Of a stretch of 64,000 nt of DNA, positions 34,608-45,269 are shown one piece after another. The position numbers and the translations under genes are program-made. The DNA comes from Aricia agestis. Its lineage: Eukaryota; Arthropoda; Insecta; Lepidoptera; Lycaenidae. The DNA lies in contig NC_056420.1 of the NCBI RefSeq assembly GCF_905147365.1, positions 8,132,001-8,196,000 on the forward strand, in the 5' to 3' direction. The notes under the pieces were generated by a model. It was not told the origin of the DNA. It made no database searches and was given only the letters and a program-made list of their open reading frames with translations. Position 1 is the stretch's first letter. Each line of letters starts with the position of its first letter.

Positions 34608-35171
34608 CAGGGTGTAACAAAACTAAGTGATGATACTTTAGGGTGATCATATTATTGTGTCTCTTACTCGACTCTGTCTCTTAGTCCACTGTGAAAGTAG
34701 CAGCGCTGAAAGAACAACTTTTTAAAACTTGTGTATGGAAAAATTGTGTCACATATTTTCTCATACACAAGTGTGCTTGCCCATACACATCACAAAAAAT
34801 TGCTCTTTCAGCGCTGCTACTTTTACAGTGAACTCTATACAAGGGATACATACATACAGTGCCATAAATAGGGTGGTGCCACCGGTGCCCAGGCACAGGG
34901 CGTAGTCTCTGAGAGGCGCAAGAATGGGCATACCAGGCAACTCTTACTTTTTTTGAATTGCTCCCGATAAAGTACTTCCCGCTGCGCCCCAGAAATGTTT
35001 CCCAATGTAGTAAAAAAATTCACAGCCGAACATATAACCTTCTCCTTTTTGGAAGTCGGTTAAAAAACAAAGGTGCAGTTATATAATATAAGCTCGCACA
35101 GGGCGCAAGAAAGGCTATTTACGGCACTGCATACACAGTAAGTACACACTCCAAAGTTTTGTTACACCCTG
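34608..35171. mobile_element. CAGGGTGTAAC MITE, split by a hAT insertion
   Basis: The left end cagggtgtaacaaaactaag and the right end gttacaccctg are inverted repeats. Inner arm blocks actgtgaaagtagcagcgct and its inverse are present. The right arm is interrupted at 34857 by a 273-bp element with its own TSD. TA lies before the left end, but the right flank is not TA. Confidence 0.7.
34857..35129. mobile_element. Non-autonomous hAT-type element nested in a MITE
   Basis: TIRs cagtgccataaatag and the inverse of ctatttacggcactg (one mismatch). The 8-bp flanks catacata (34849-34856) and catacaca (35130-35137) match at 7 of 8 bases, fitting a hAT TSD. The interior includes a ggaagtcggttaaaaa block shared with 7476-7783. 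No transposase. Confidence 0.75.
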
Positions 35172-35838
35172 TTTTCAAAACACTGAACGTCTGGTTCCGG
35201 AACACGTAGAATTTGGCACAATTGACGTATCACTAGTTGTCTCTTTTACCCGCATATCCGTATAATTATACATAATAATATGTATAATTATGTTGTTATA
35301 CATATTATGAACATACTTAGAACTGAAATAGTTTGCGTTAGAAACAATTAAATGGTTGTCCATAATTATAGGCGCTTTGCTCAGATGATCACAATATGAT
35401 TAAAGCTACGTTTTGATAGACACAAACTAAAATCGGCGAAATTAAACTGTTTACAAATTCTTAAAATATTATGTTTATGTAAAAAAATTAACTCAACACG
35501 TTAAAGAATCATTAATATCAGTTAATTTTCCAAAGTACGTACAGTCGCAAAACGGATTGCCAGCACGGCAGTTGATGAGAAAATTGGATGAAGTTCAAAC
35601 AGCTATTCGGAATTCGCAATTAAATACTCAAAGGACATAAATTCGTGTCAATTTGTCTGTATCGTGCTTTCGTTTGACGCGACCTCCGGTGATAATTAGC
35701 AGTTTCTGATAATATGGGGGCTTTGTTGATTAATGATAATACACAGAGGACTTGCCAAATTATGGATGTAGTTTGTATTTTAGTAGTGTAAACTATAATG
35801 CGTCCGAACGCGTGAAGACGAACTGCGATTATTCTTTA
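35172..35838. other. Gene-free stretch
   Basis: Unique AT-rich sequence, including a small palindrome of tataattatacataata type near 35260-35295. No gene seen. Confidence 0.4.
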
Positions 35839-35840
35839 AG

Positions 35841-35999
35841 GATGCGTTTCCAACAGAGATGTGTCGCGAAGAATGAGTTTTTGAGATCCAATAGAATCGC
35901 TGCGCTGAGCGATGTCATGGCAAGCTCACGTCAATGTAGCGATTCTATTGGTTCTCAAAAACACATTCCTCGCAACACATCTCTGGTGGACACGCAGCC
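35841..35999. repeat. Fold-back MITE-like element, ~60-bp arms
   Basis: 35842-35902 and 35939-35999 are inverted copies sharing cagagatgtgt, gtttttgag and ccaatagaatcgct. The frames on both strands here are shadows of the repeat. Termini and TSD not resolved. Confidence 0.65.
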
Positions 36000-36162
36000 T
36001 ATGGATGGATTTACGTGCGCTCGCCCAAAACCCGGTTTGGCGGCTACATCGCAAGATTACAAGCAAATGTATGGAACGATAATATAATAGCGAATAGCGG
36101 CGCCGTAGCGCTGTCGTGTATTCACGATGTTGGGGCCATAACGACACACGAATAAATGAGTT

Positions 36163-36256
36163 TATAAATAGTTTAAAACGATTAAAAGCTAGAGCTTTTA
36201 ATCGTTTTAAACTATTTATACAGAGTTATAGTTGTTTAGAAACAACTATAACTCTG
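36163..36256. repeat. Two abutting perfect hairpins
   Basis: Hairpin 1: arms 36163-36190 and 36193-36220 (28 bp, perfect) around AG. Hairpin 2: arms 36221-36237 and 36240-36256 (17 bp, perfect, cagagttatagttgttt) also around AG. The second starts at the base after the first ends. Confidence 0.9.
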
Positions 36257-36948
36257 CACGTCGAGTTTTGACATATTGTAAGTTTACTGCGTTAAACATT
36301 ATAGTTCGATTCAGAACTATTCATGCTACCATTGTTAGTTGTGACCTGCGACAATGTAATTCAAAGTTAACCCTGTGTTAAAATAACATGTTTATTTACC
36401 GTCCTTTCTTCATAAATATGAAAACGAAGGAAAGTATGTAATATTTAACCCAGAGTTAACGTAACCCCAGCCTGACGTAAGTGAACCACGTTGAAGTTTT
36501 TGACAGGAGTTTATGTTTTTAATAACTTGGTCCAGGCCGCGTTAAGTTTTCCAATTAGAAGTGTTGGAAAACAGAAGAAACTGTCAAAAAGGTTCAGAAA
36601 CCGGGCATTTGTGTAAATGGACGGCCTAAATGCCAGCCCTGGACTCCTTTGTGTAAGGGCGAGAGATTGGATCGTGTAGTTTGCATCCGGCCACGCACAA
36701 TGGCCGACGATTACAATCAGGCATCAGTGACGTCACGTACCTGTTATTACCTACAGATCTATGTAAGCCTGGCATTTACCGCCTGAATGGCGAATATATG
36801 CAGGCTTTGTGCGGCATTAGGCTAAATTAGAGTGATATGCATATGAATACACGTAATTCTTGACTTCTTGCTGTGTAAAACTGCAACTATTTGGCAAAGT
36901 TATATTACCTTGGAGTTTGAATAAGTGGTACTTATGACGTCGTTTTAT

Positions 36949-37250
36949 ACGTGGGAGAGCCATGAGAGAGAAATATCACGTTCTCACAGAAAGCCGGCGT
37001 GAAACAGCGCTTGCGCTGTGTTTCGCCGAGTGAGTGAGTTTACCGGAGGCCCAATCCCCTACCCTATTCCTTTCCCTACCCTCCACTATTCCCTTTCCTT
37101 CCCTACCCTCCCCTATTACCCTATTCCCTCTTAAAAGGCCGGCAACGCACTTGCAGCTCTCCTGATGCTGCGAGTGTCCATGGGCGACGGAAGTTGCTTT
37201 CCATCATGTGACCCGTTTGCTCGTTTGCCCCCTTATTTCTTAAAAAAAAA
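36949..37250 (+). mobile_element. SINE-like element, CCCT-tract family, copy 4
   Basis: The standard head, tract, tail and poly(A), with an internal deletion in the head (catg joined to agagagaaatatcacg, losing the cttcggcacgaatgggcc part). A weak acgtc repeat flanks both sides but is too short to be a convincing TSD. Confidence 0.85.
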
Positions 37251-38053
37251 ACGTCAACATAAATATTATGTTGCGAGAGGTAATATAAGTCTGTATGGTG
37301 TGTTCTTGCTAAATAGAATATTTAGCACGAAGCTAGTTGCGTAGTAAGCGCTAGTTGCTATTTCTGGTTAACTGAAACAAATATTGAATCTTTCAAATAG
37401 CATAGGTACAGTCGCATTCAGTAGTCACGAAGCAACCGATTTATTGATGTTTCTACTCTTACTTTGTAGTAAATGTTTATTTTAAACTGTAAACGGCGTT
37501 TAACCCGACACAATTATGTAGATCCATCCTCTGCCTTTAATTAATTTCTCTGATGGTGATAAAACCCATAGTAGTGACTTTTATATAAACGCCGTTTACA
37601 CGTTATACCATCAGCTTCTTAAAGGCTAGTTAAGGGCATAATGGAACAAAGGGAACCCTTCTAACACTACTTTACGGTACTCCTACGTTGTATTAGCCCG
37701 ACAAAATAAAACATCCTTTAAATACAGTTAGGGCAGTTTTTAAGTGCGACGTCTTGTTGCCCGCAAAAGTCTGATAGTAGTCAAAATTAAACTACGAATC
37801 GCATGTTACTTCAGTAGGATCCACGAGCAATCATATGCATAATACGTTCATCAACATATCGTGTTCCTAACATTATGAAAGAAAATTGTATGATGATTAT
37901 AACAGCGCCGAAAAGACAGCTCTTTATGACCCCACAAAGCAGATTGAGCTTAGCAATCACTGCAAACATAAAGCGGGCATGATGTTATTTTAAACAAACA
38001 AATCTATGTTTCTAATAGTGTGAGCAAATTGACAACTCATTATGTAGGTATCC
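37251..38053. other. Gene-free stretch
   Basis: Two 12-base copies of the aacggcgttta/taaacgccgttta type occur near 37492 and 37587 in inverted orientation. No gene seen. Confidence 0.4.
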
Positions 38054-38067
38054 TATATACCTCACAA

Positions 38068-38377
38068 CGCCTCCGTGGTCTAGTGGTACAGAGCGCGGCT
38101 CTTGACTCGGAGGTTGTGGTACGATTCCCGCGTTGGTAACATGTTATTTCCAAGTTTGGTTAGGACAATGCAGGCTGATCACCTGATTGTCTGACAAGTA
38201 AGATGATCCATGCGTCGGATGGGCATGTAAAAAGTCGGTCCTGCACCTGATCTCTCGCCGGTCGTGTCGGTCTTCCGTCCCACTGGGTTATGAGAGTAAA
38301 GGAATAGAAAGTGCTCTTGTATACTGCGCATACACTTGGGCACTATAAAATTACTCCGGTGTGGGAGCTATTATTAT
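38068..38377 (+). mobile_element. tRNA-derived SINE with perfect 14-bp TSD
   Basis: The head is tRNA-like with pol III boxes: A box tggtctagtgg (38076-38086) and B box ggtacgattcc (38118-38128, one mismatch to GGTTCGANTCC). The body includes ctgattgtctgacaagtaag and ends in (ATT)n. The 14-bp tatatacctcacaa flanks it perfectly (38054-38067, 38378-38391). It is not a functional tRNA gene: the 3' half of the cloverleaf is replaced by SINE body. The perfect TSD suggests a young insertion. Confidence 0.92.
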
Positions 38378-38770
38378 TATATACCTCACAATTCCTGCTA
38401 AGCCCGGGAGTCTTCGATGTGTTAATATAAACTAGTTAAATATGTCAAAGTTGAAGTATTATTTATTATCTTCAGTCAAAACATGACCTACATGGGTTTG
38501 GCGCAGTTGACTCGTTGCCAGCTCGCGGTCAAATCTTAATACCATTGTGTACTCACTTTATTGTTTCTTATTGTTTTGTTTCTTTATTCAATTTTTAATA
38601 AACAACATTTTATAGAGCCAGTAATTATAGAGTAGTTTTAAATGCGCTCCAGAAAACAATTATTACTGTGGAATTATAAGTTGAGTATTGAATTTATTTG
38701 TGTTAATTTAAATTGGCTTGGCTTCTCAGTTTTATAAATGAATTTTAAAGCTTGCAACATTAAATTACGT

Positions 38771-38930
38771 CCATATTTGTATATGCGAAATTCAGTCTGA
38801 CCGTCTGTTCTGTTACCTCTCATGTTTAAGTCGCTGATCAAATTTAGTACTAAGTTACTTCGTATATATACTTTTTATCATAACAAAATATCTCCTGTTA
38901 CCGCGCCAAAAACAAAGTTAAATAAGGCTT
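38771..38930 (+). mobile_element. Decayed Helitron relic
   Basis: Traces of the TCCATAC family: tccatatttgtatatgcga, gaccgtctgttctgttacct, a diverged middle and ttaccgcgccaaaaac. Ends unclear. Confidence 0.45.
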
Positions 38931-39008
38931 TTATATTCATAAATATTATGAATATATTATAATGTATAAGCCTTAGAGGCATCTTTTAAAATAATAATTA
39001 TTTTACAG

Positions 39009-39124
39009 AACAGTCGCCGTTAAGCTAAAAATCTGTAAGAAAGCATGTCGTCTCCAATTACTTTTAACTACAACGCGGAGTCCGAAACGATTAAACTTTC
39101 CGACGCTGAAGGCGAGAAGCTTTT
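39009..39124 (+). CDS. Candidate host exon with start codon (protein unrecognised)
   Basis: The segment is preceded by a splice-acceptor-like ttattttacag (ending 39008) and followed by a consensus donor gtaagt (39125). The ATG at 39045 opens 26 codons: MSSPITFNYN, then AESETIKLSDAEGEKL, leaving two bases of the next codon. Stops just upstream in frame make the first 36 bases 5' UTR. The composition is charged and less AT-rich than its surroundings. I found no next exon with certainty. It may be the first coding exon of a gene with long introns, or chance. Confidence 0.4.
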
Positions 39125-39279
39125 GTAAGTACACGAGTACTAGACTACTAGGACAACATAACAAATGAAGATAAAGAATAAATGATCCTAAGCCACTCGA
39201 CCCCGACTTGTAACTTCTGCCATATGAATAGAAAACACAAAGGCCCAGTTCTGTCCCTACAAAGTTTTGCCATTTCCAT

Positions 39280-39350
39280 AATCCTGGCTTACCAACTATG
39301 GAGTATGTATTTTTCTAAAAAACATACTCCATAGTTGGTAAGCCAGGATT
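39280..39350. repeat. Perfect inverted repeat, 29-bp arms
   Basis: 39280-39308 and 39322-39350 are exact inverse copies (containing ggcttaccaactatggag) separated by a 13-base T/A-rich loop. Confidence 0.9.
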
Positions 39351-39508
39351 AGCTTTTGATCTTCATAAGAGACTTTTTTGTTTTGTTCCGTGTCTCATTT
39401 ACATACGAATTAAGTTTTCTTCTCGAGATTTTTAGGAGCAATGAATATTTTTTTGCATTTTTGTCACCCTACTGAAATAACAGAAGCAAATGCTTGTATG
39501 TACATACA

Positions 39509-39757
39509 AATGTGTAATAAAACTAAGTGACAATGCTTTAGGGTGTGTATGTGTCCCTTATAATATGGACTTCACTGTGAAAGTAGCAGCACTGAAGGAG
39601 ACATTTTTGAGACTTATGTATGGACAACTGCCTGGATTTGTCCATACAAACGTTATCAAGAAAGTTATTCTTTCAGCGCTGCTACTTTCACAGTCAACTC
39701 TATAGAAGTGACTCATACACACCCTAAAGTTTTATCACTTAGTTTTGTTACACCCTG
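39509..39757. mobile_element. CAGGGTGTAAC MITE copy
   Basis: The left terminus has decayed (aaatgtgtaataaaactaag). The right end is gttacaccctg followed by TA. Arm blocks actgtgaaagtagcagcact and the inverse flank an inner hairpin of gtatggacaa/ttgtccatac. Confidence 0.75.
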
Positions 39758-40441
39758 TAAGCGAGTAAGCAAATAAGTTTGCTACGCCTGCGTCCAAAAC
39801 TAACTGAAAGGATTTTGATGAAATTCGGTATGGCAGTAGTTAAGGCACAACTAGATTAACACACAACTTTTTAATATAATAATAAATATAATAATATTAT
39901 GTTGTTTTAAACAATAATTAATATAACGTAGAGTACTCAAAACATACATCGAAAATGGAAACGTATTCATATTGAATATCACCGCAAAACTAGGAAAACT
40001 AAGCTAAAATGTTACCTAAATAGCCAGCAGTATGACGTATTGTATTAGTATATTTAGGTAGATATTTGCAGATGTAGGAAGCGAGCCCCAAAACGGTTCA
40101 CAAATGATTTATTAGAGGTCGTCCGTACTTGTGTTTTATCTCGACATACCAAGCGCTTAAGCTAAAGTAAAGTTAGACGTAGAGACGTAGAGTTAGACTT
40201 AGGGTCAGTTCACACAGAGACGAGACCAGGCCCAACTTAGCGATGCATACAAAGTAAAAATGTTAATTGTTATACTGCATGACATTTCAATTTAAACCGC
40301 TATCAGAGTAGACAGAACTAAGATTATGTATCTCTGCGTCACATCTATTGTCTCGTTTCTGACCATTACTTTTCATGAAGAAAAACAAGCTTAACAATAT
40401 CTTTATCTATCTTAGGTCCAGTAGAATACTCTTATAGTCTA

Positions 40442-41100
40442 CTAGCTGTTGCCCGCGACTTCATCCGCGTTAACATAGTATAATAACAATGATGGATAGT
40501 TTTCTCCTTTTTGTTTTTGTGGTTCCTTATACAAAGGGTAAAAACGAACCCTATTTGAGCAAACGTCAAACGCAAACGTCAATAAACTTTCATGTTTCTA
40601 ATTCAAGAAATGACGGACTTTCATTGAAACTTTCTACCCCAATTTCACCCCCTTGGGGGTAGAATTACCAGAAACACTTAAATACGTATCCATTCGTTTT
40701 TAATCAGTAGCACAAAAATAAAGTTTCATGTTTCTAGCTCAAGAAATGACGGACTTTCATTCAAACTTTCAACCCCAATTTCACCCCCTTGGGGGTAGAA
40801 TTTCCAAAAACGCTTAAATACGTATCCATTCATTTTTAATCAGTAACCCAAAAATAAAGTTTCATGTTTCTAACTCAAGAAATGACGGACTTTCATTTTA
40901 ATGAAAGTCCGTCATTTATTGGCCCCGAAATTTCGCACCTCTTTCGGGGTAAAATTTTCAAAATTCCTTCCTTAGTGGGTGTCTACTAAAACAACCCTAC
41001 TCACCAAATTTCGTGGCTGTAACTTTTACAGTTTTTGCTCAGCGATGATGAATCAGTCAGTCAGTCAGTCAGTCCATGTAATTTTATAAGTATATATATT
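40442..41100 (-). mobile_element. Helitron-like element with internal tandem repeats
   Basis: The 3' end on the minus strand is ggcaacagCTAG|T. A block with tttcatgtttcta, caagaaatgacggactttca and cacccccttgggggtagaat recurs about every 132-138 bp (from about 40586, 40724 and 40856). The last copy ends in a perfect palindrome (40881-40916). A (CAGT)n run lies near the 5' end, which I could not place exactly. Confidence 0.6.
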
Positions 41101-41439
41101 GTACCATTATAGCTATACCCTCTTCGTAAAATGGTATTCTAGCATAAACTTCAATAGCAAACACTAAAAAGTAAAACATGTAAATACTAAAACATAGGTT
41201 GCATGAGCGTCGATAGAGAAACATTTTAAAACAAATAAAAAGCCGAACACAAATAGGGATATTGAAAACTGTGCAAATTGTGCATTTACGTTGAAATATA
41301 TTTCTGGCGGGCGGCCAGGGAAGAATAAGAGCTACAAAGTTGTAAATGACTTGGCTAATTATAAACGAGGAGTTTTCAGCCGTGTTTGGGTAAACATGGC
41401 ATACATGAATTATTGCCTTGGAGTTTGGACTAAATAATA

Positions 41440-41710
41440 ATATCTATGGACGCTTCACACCACGACAGTCTGGCCCCGTGCTAAGTACCTGAAGGACTTG
41501 TGTTACGGACGGAAATATATTTAAAACTTTTTTACTATACATAATTATGACATACGAGTATTATAATATTTAAGTTTTTTTTTATATGATACACTTATTT
41601 AATACACATCCATGACCCAGGAACTTTGAAAACTGTTTGTTCCGTTGGCGGGATTCAAACCCGTAACCTTGAGCTACCAACAGCCCATCAACTGAGCCAC
41701 AGAGGTCGTC
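41440..41710 (-). mobile_element. Second tRNA-derived SINE family, copy 1
   Basis: On the minus strand the head reads cctctgtggctcagttgatg with an A box (tggctcagttg) and a B box ggtttgaatcc (one mismatch). The body follows with gttcctgggtcatggatgtg and ends gtggtgtgaagcgtccatag. It matches 56449-56700. Not a functional tRNA. Confidence 0.8.
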
Positions 41711-41757
41711 AAATATGGTTGGGAAAGGACATTTGCGTAACTAGGTGATGGGATTTT

Positions 41758-41905
41758 AAGCTATGCTCAGCTTGCATTTTGGGCTATGAGCTCGGCGACC
41801 GAATCAAAAAATTACGTAACGAATAAATCCTAACTCTCGTCTAACATCGCGTCGTTTTAGTCCAGCAGATTTCGTCACGGTGTTTGTGTGCGTGTGACTA
41901 GACGT
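41758..41905 (+). repeat. Dispersed repeat, copy A
   Basis: gagctcggcgaccgaatcaa, ctaac and later cagcagatttcgtcacggtg recur at 42738-43145, about 975 bp downstream. Nature unknown. Confidence 0.5.
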
Positions 41906-42004
41906 ACGCTATTAGCTATTGAATAACTTCAATGACTGAACAACTGAAATCGAGTTACAAAAACGTTGGCTGCTAGCATTCTTTTTAAAACTCTGTTAAG
42001 GTTT

Positions 42005-42343
42005 TTTTTTATGAAATAAGGAGACAAACGAGCAAACGGGTCACCTGATGAAAAGCAACTTCCGTCGCCCATGGACACTCGCAGCATCAGAAGAGCTGCA
42101 GGTGCGTTGTCGGCCTTTTAAGAGGGAATAGGGAATATATCCCCTATTGGGGGAAGGTAGGGATGGGAAGGGAAGGGAATAGGGGAGGGTAGGGAAGGGA
42201 ATAGGGTAGGGGATTGGTCCTCCGATAAACTCACTCACTCGGCGAAACACAGCGCAAGCGCTATTTCATACCGGTTTTCTGTGAGAACGTGGTATTTCTC
42301 CGGTCGAGCTGGCTCATTCATGCCGAAGCATAGCTCTCCCACG
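42005..42343 (-). mobile_element. SINE-like element, CCCT-tract family, copy 5, with TSD
   Basis: Full-length minus-strand copy. tgttaaggttt(t) flanks it on the left (41994-42004) and right (42344-42355). This 11-12-bp TSD fits LINE-type integration. The 69-codon frame is a shadow. Confidence 0.9.
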
Positions 42344-42737
42344 TGTTAAGGTTTTATTTATGGATTCCTGGCTTTTTTACTGTTTAATATAAATAGTTAT
42401 ATACGATTGTCTTATCAATACTTTAAGCACAAAAGTAATAAACCTAATTCGAGATAGAAGAATACTAAGTAAAGTAATTAATATTCTCATGTAAATAGTA
42501 ACAAAACATAACGGCACGTCACCAAACCACTCATGTGTTCACGGCCTGATTCCTGGCGATATAATCGTAAACATTTAATCGCCGTCGTGGTGGTCCATGG
42601 AGGAACTTAATCTTAGGGGCATTAATTCCTTGTCTTTTATACGTTTCAAGTTTGTTTTTAACTGACTTCCAAAAAGGATGAGGTTCTATTATGTTCGGCT
42701 GTGGATATTTTTTTATTAAGCTATTGCATAGCTTTTA

Positions 42738-43145
42738 TTGCTGGCTTTGAGCTCGGCGACCGAATCAAGAAATTCCGTTACGAAAATAAACCTAACACCC
42801 AAGGGCGGATCCAGCTTTGGCGCCAGGGGGTCACATATTCGTGGTCAAGAGTCAAGACACAAGAAGGAACTTATAATTTAATGTTGATTATAATAGATAC
42901 AAGTATATTTAAATAACAAAATCAATTTTTCTTTTACGTCTTAAATAAAATCTATAAAATCAGTATGTTTAACAATTTTACTTAGTGGTTCACCTAGGAC
43001 CTGGACCCAGGGAGGGTCATGACCCCCATGACATCCCCTGGATCCGCCCTTTCCACTCCGACCGCCACAGCGGTGCGGCGTTGTCGTGCATCGTCTCTCG
43101 TCTTTTCAGTTCAGCAGACTTCGGAACGGTGTTTGCGTGCCACTA
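42738..43145 (+). repeat. Dispersed repeat, copy B, interrupted by an inverted-repeat element
   Basis: Same landmarks as 41758-41905 (gagctcggcgaccgaatcaa ... cagcagacttcggaacggtg), but a 252-bp inverted-repeat element sits between its halves. Confidence 0.5.
42801..43052. mobile_element. Inverted-repeat element in dispersed repeat
   Basis: The ends aagggcggatccag and its inverse ctggatccgcccTT are exact. Inner CCCTGG/GGGGTC motifs near the ends. No clear TSD. The frames over it are shadows. Confidence 0.6.
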
Positions 43146-43311
43146 TAAAGGTATGCTAATTATAATTGCATAAGTTGATAAAAAATCCTATTTAATAACT
43201 TTACCGCGGCAGTCGTCGAGTGCCACGCGTATTTTCTGTGATACATCCCTTACAATACACAAATAGGCTATATTTTGATCAGCCTAAACGTAGAGTGGGA
43301 GTGGGTTTTAT

Positions 43312-43594
43312 ACGTGGGATTGCCATGCTTCGGCACGAATGGGCCGGCTCAACCGGATAAATACTACGTTCTCACAGAAAACCGGCGTGAAACAGCGCTT
43401 GTGCGGTGTTTCACCGAGTGAGTAAGTTTACCGGAGGCCCAATTCCCTCCCCTATTCCCTTCCCATCCCTATCCTCCCCTATTACCCTATTCCCTCTTAA
43501 AAGGCCGGCAACGCACCTGCAGCTCTTCTGATGCTGCAAGTGTCCATGGGCGACGGATGTTGCTTTTTATCAGGTGAATAAAATTTCTAAAGAA
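43312..43594 (+). mobile_element. SINE-like element, copy 6, perfect TSD but non-canonical 3' end
   Basis: Perfect 12-bp duplication agtgggttttat at 43300-43311 and 43595-43606. The head and tract are standard. After tttttatcaggtga the usual gtttgctcgtttg tail is missing and the copy ends aataaaatttctaaagaa. Confidence 0.9.
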
Positions 43595-43606
43595 AGTGGG
43601 TTTTAT

Positions 43607-45007
43607 TTTTCTTTCAAATTTTTTATTATTATTATGTTTTGTTTGTGTTTTGTATTTGAAATTTAATTTAAAGTTTATAAAAAACTCGACTGAAATAGAC
43701 TTGTCAATGAATGATAGGAGTTAGGACAAAAGTGGGATAAATGATTTTATTTACATAAATGGTTTAAAATTGTTTATATTTAAAAATAATGGTAATATAT
43801 TTACAAATATAGTATGTGCACAAATAAAACCTTTTGCCTTGCCTGTTTTGATATTGTAACGTACTTCAAGTTTTTTGCCTAATGAAACCCTGTTTTTTTT
43901 TTTAATTATCAATGTTACTACAAAAATACTGTGTCAATTTTTATAGTATTGACCTGAGTTGACCTAACACAGCCAAGGCTTATTAGTAGTTCGAATTTCA
44001 ATGAAATAACTATGCTAAGTTAATTTTATTTTTTGTTTTACCCACACAATCGAAGCAAATAACAAACTAAAAGTTGCGATATGTAGTTCTATGAAAATAT
44101 GATAAAAATTGTTATATTTATGCTAATTTTAAGTATATTTCATTTCTAAAGCATATTTTTTATACTTTTTTTGCTTTAGTGATAAAAGATTTTTATATTG
44201 TGATCAAAAATACGACACGAAAAAATAATAGTTTTGTCCTCCAATAGGGTATTTTCATCAAGATGTTCATGGCTTCTAGACGTCAATTACTGTACATAAG
44301 AGTAACTTTACTATTCTATTGCTAAAATGAGAAAATATAAAATCTAAAAAACGGTGTTTTATGCTCAAATACAGGAACAAAACCAATAAATCTTGTGGAG
44401 TCATTATAATGTCATTATATATCAGTAGCAGCCAGCAGGTCTATAAAATGCTTTTTTAAATAATTTTCTTTAATATTTGTTCTATAATTTAATTTAGTTA
44501 CATTTATGAATAATTACATGATCAATAAAATGCAAAAGCAAAATAGTAAGACAAACAAAAAATGTAAAAACATACGATGGGTCATTTGACCGCTCTTGGT
44601 CTTTCTAGGAAGTTCAGAATTCCGGTATTTCTAGTGTTAACCCAGATTGTGGTAGTCACAAATGAAAACGCTTGTGGTTATTTCCCTGTGATTTTCTGAA
44701 TCGCTTATTCTGCGTGGAATTCTCTCTGTCCGCCGTCCACGCTCCATACATATGCAAATAAAATAATTACTCTAAAATTAGATTTATGTGCGCAAATGTC
44801 GAAGCCGTAAACGCGACACTACAGTAGAGTTAGGTGCATTTAGATATTCCACAGAATATAGACATTTGACGCACTCTATAGTGAGGATAAATAATTATTA
44901 TAGTAAGAACTAAGCATTTAGATTTTATCTAATTACAAACAGCCGATCACCTTCATCGTTTAGATTTTATGTAATTATTATGTAATTAGATTTAGCGAAG
45001 CGTGTTT
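43607..45007. other. Gene-free AT-rich stretch
   Basis: No gene or recognisable repeat seen. Confidence 0.45.
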
Positions 45008-45018
45008 ACATTATTCCA

Positions 45019-45258
45019 ATCTAAATTGCATTCCAGTGCATTCCAATGCCCTTTATATCCAAGGCTCAATCCCCTACCCTTTTCCCTTCCCTATCGTCCC
45101 CTATTTCCTTCCCTACCCTCCCCTATTACCCTATTCCATCTTAAAAGGCCGGCAACGCACCTGCAGCTCTTCTGATACTGCGAGTGTCCATGGGCGACGG
45201 AAGCTGCTTTCCATCAGGTGACCCGTTTGCTCGTTTGCCCCCTTATTTCATAAAAAAA
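45019..45258 (+). mobile_element. SINE-like element, copy 7, 5'-truncated with TSD
   Basis: The copy starts just before the polypyrimidine tract and lacks the head; tract, tail and poly(A) are intact. acattattcca flanks it exactly (45008-45018, 45259-45269). The first ~30 bases after the left TSD are not SINE-like. Confidence 0.8.
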
Positions 45259-45269
45259 ACATTATTCCA

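Noticed and set aside
35752..36147. 111- and 73-codon frames on opposite strands
   Set aside because: Both cover the inverted arms of a fold-back element, which yields mirrored open frames.
38068..38140. A tRNA gene
   Set aside because: A and B boxes are present, but the acceptor stem cannot close and the sequence continues into a SINE body with a 14-bp TSD.
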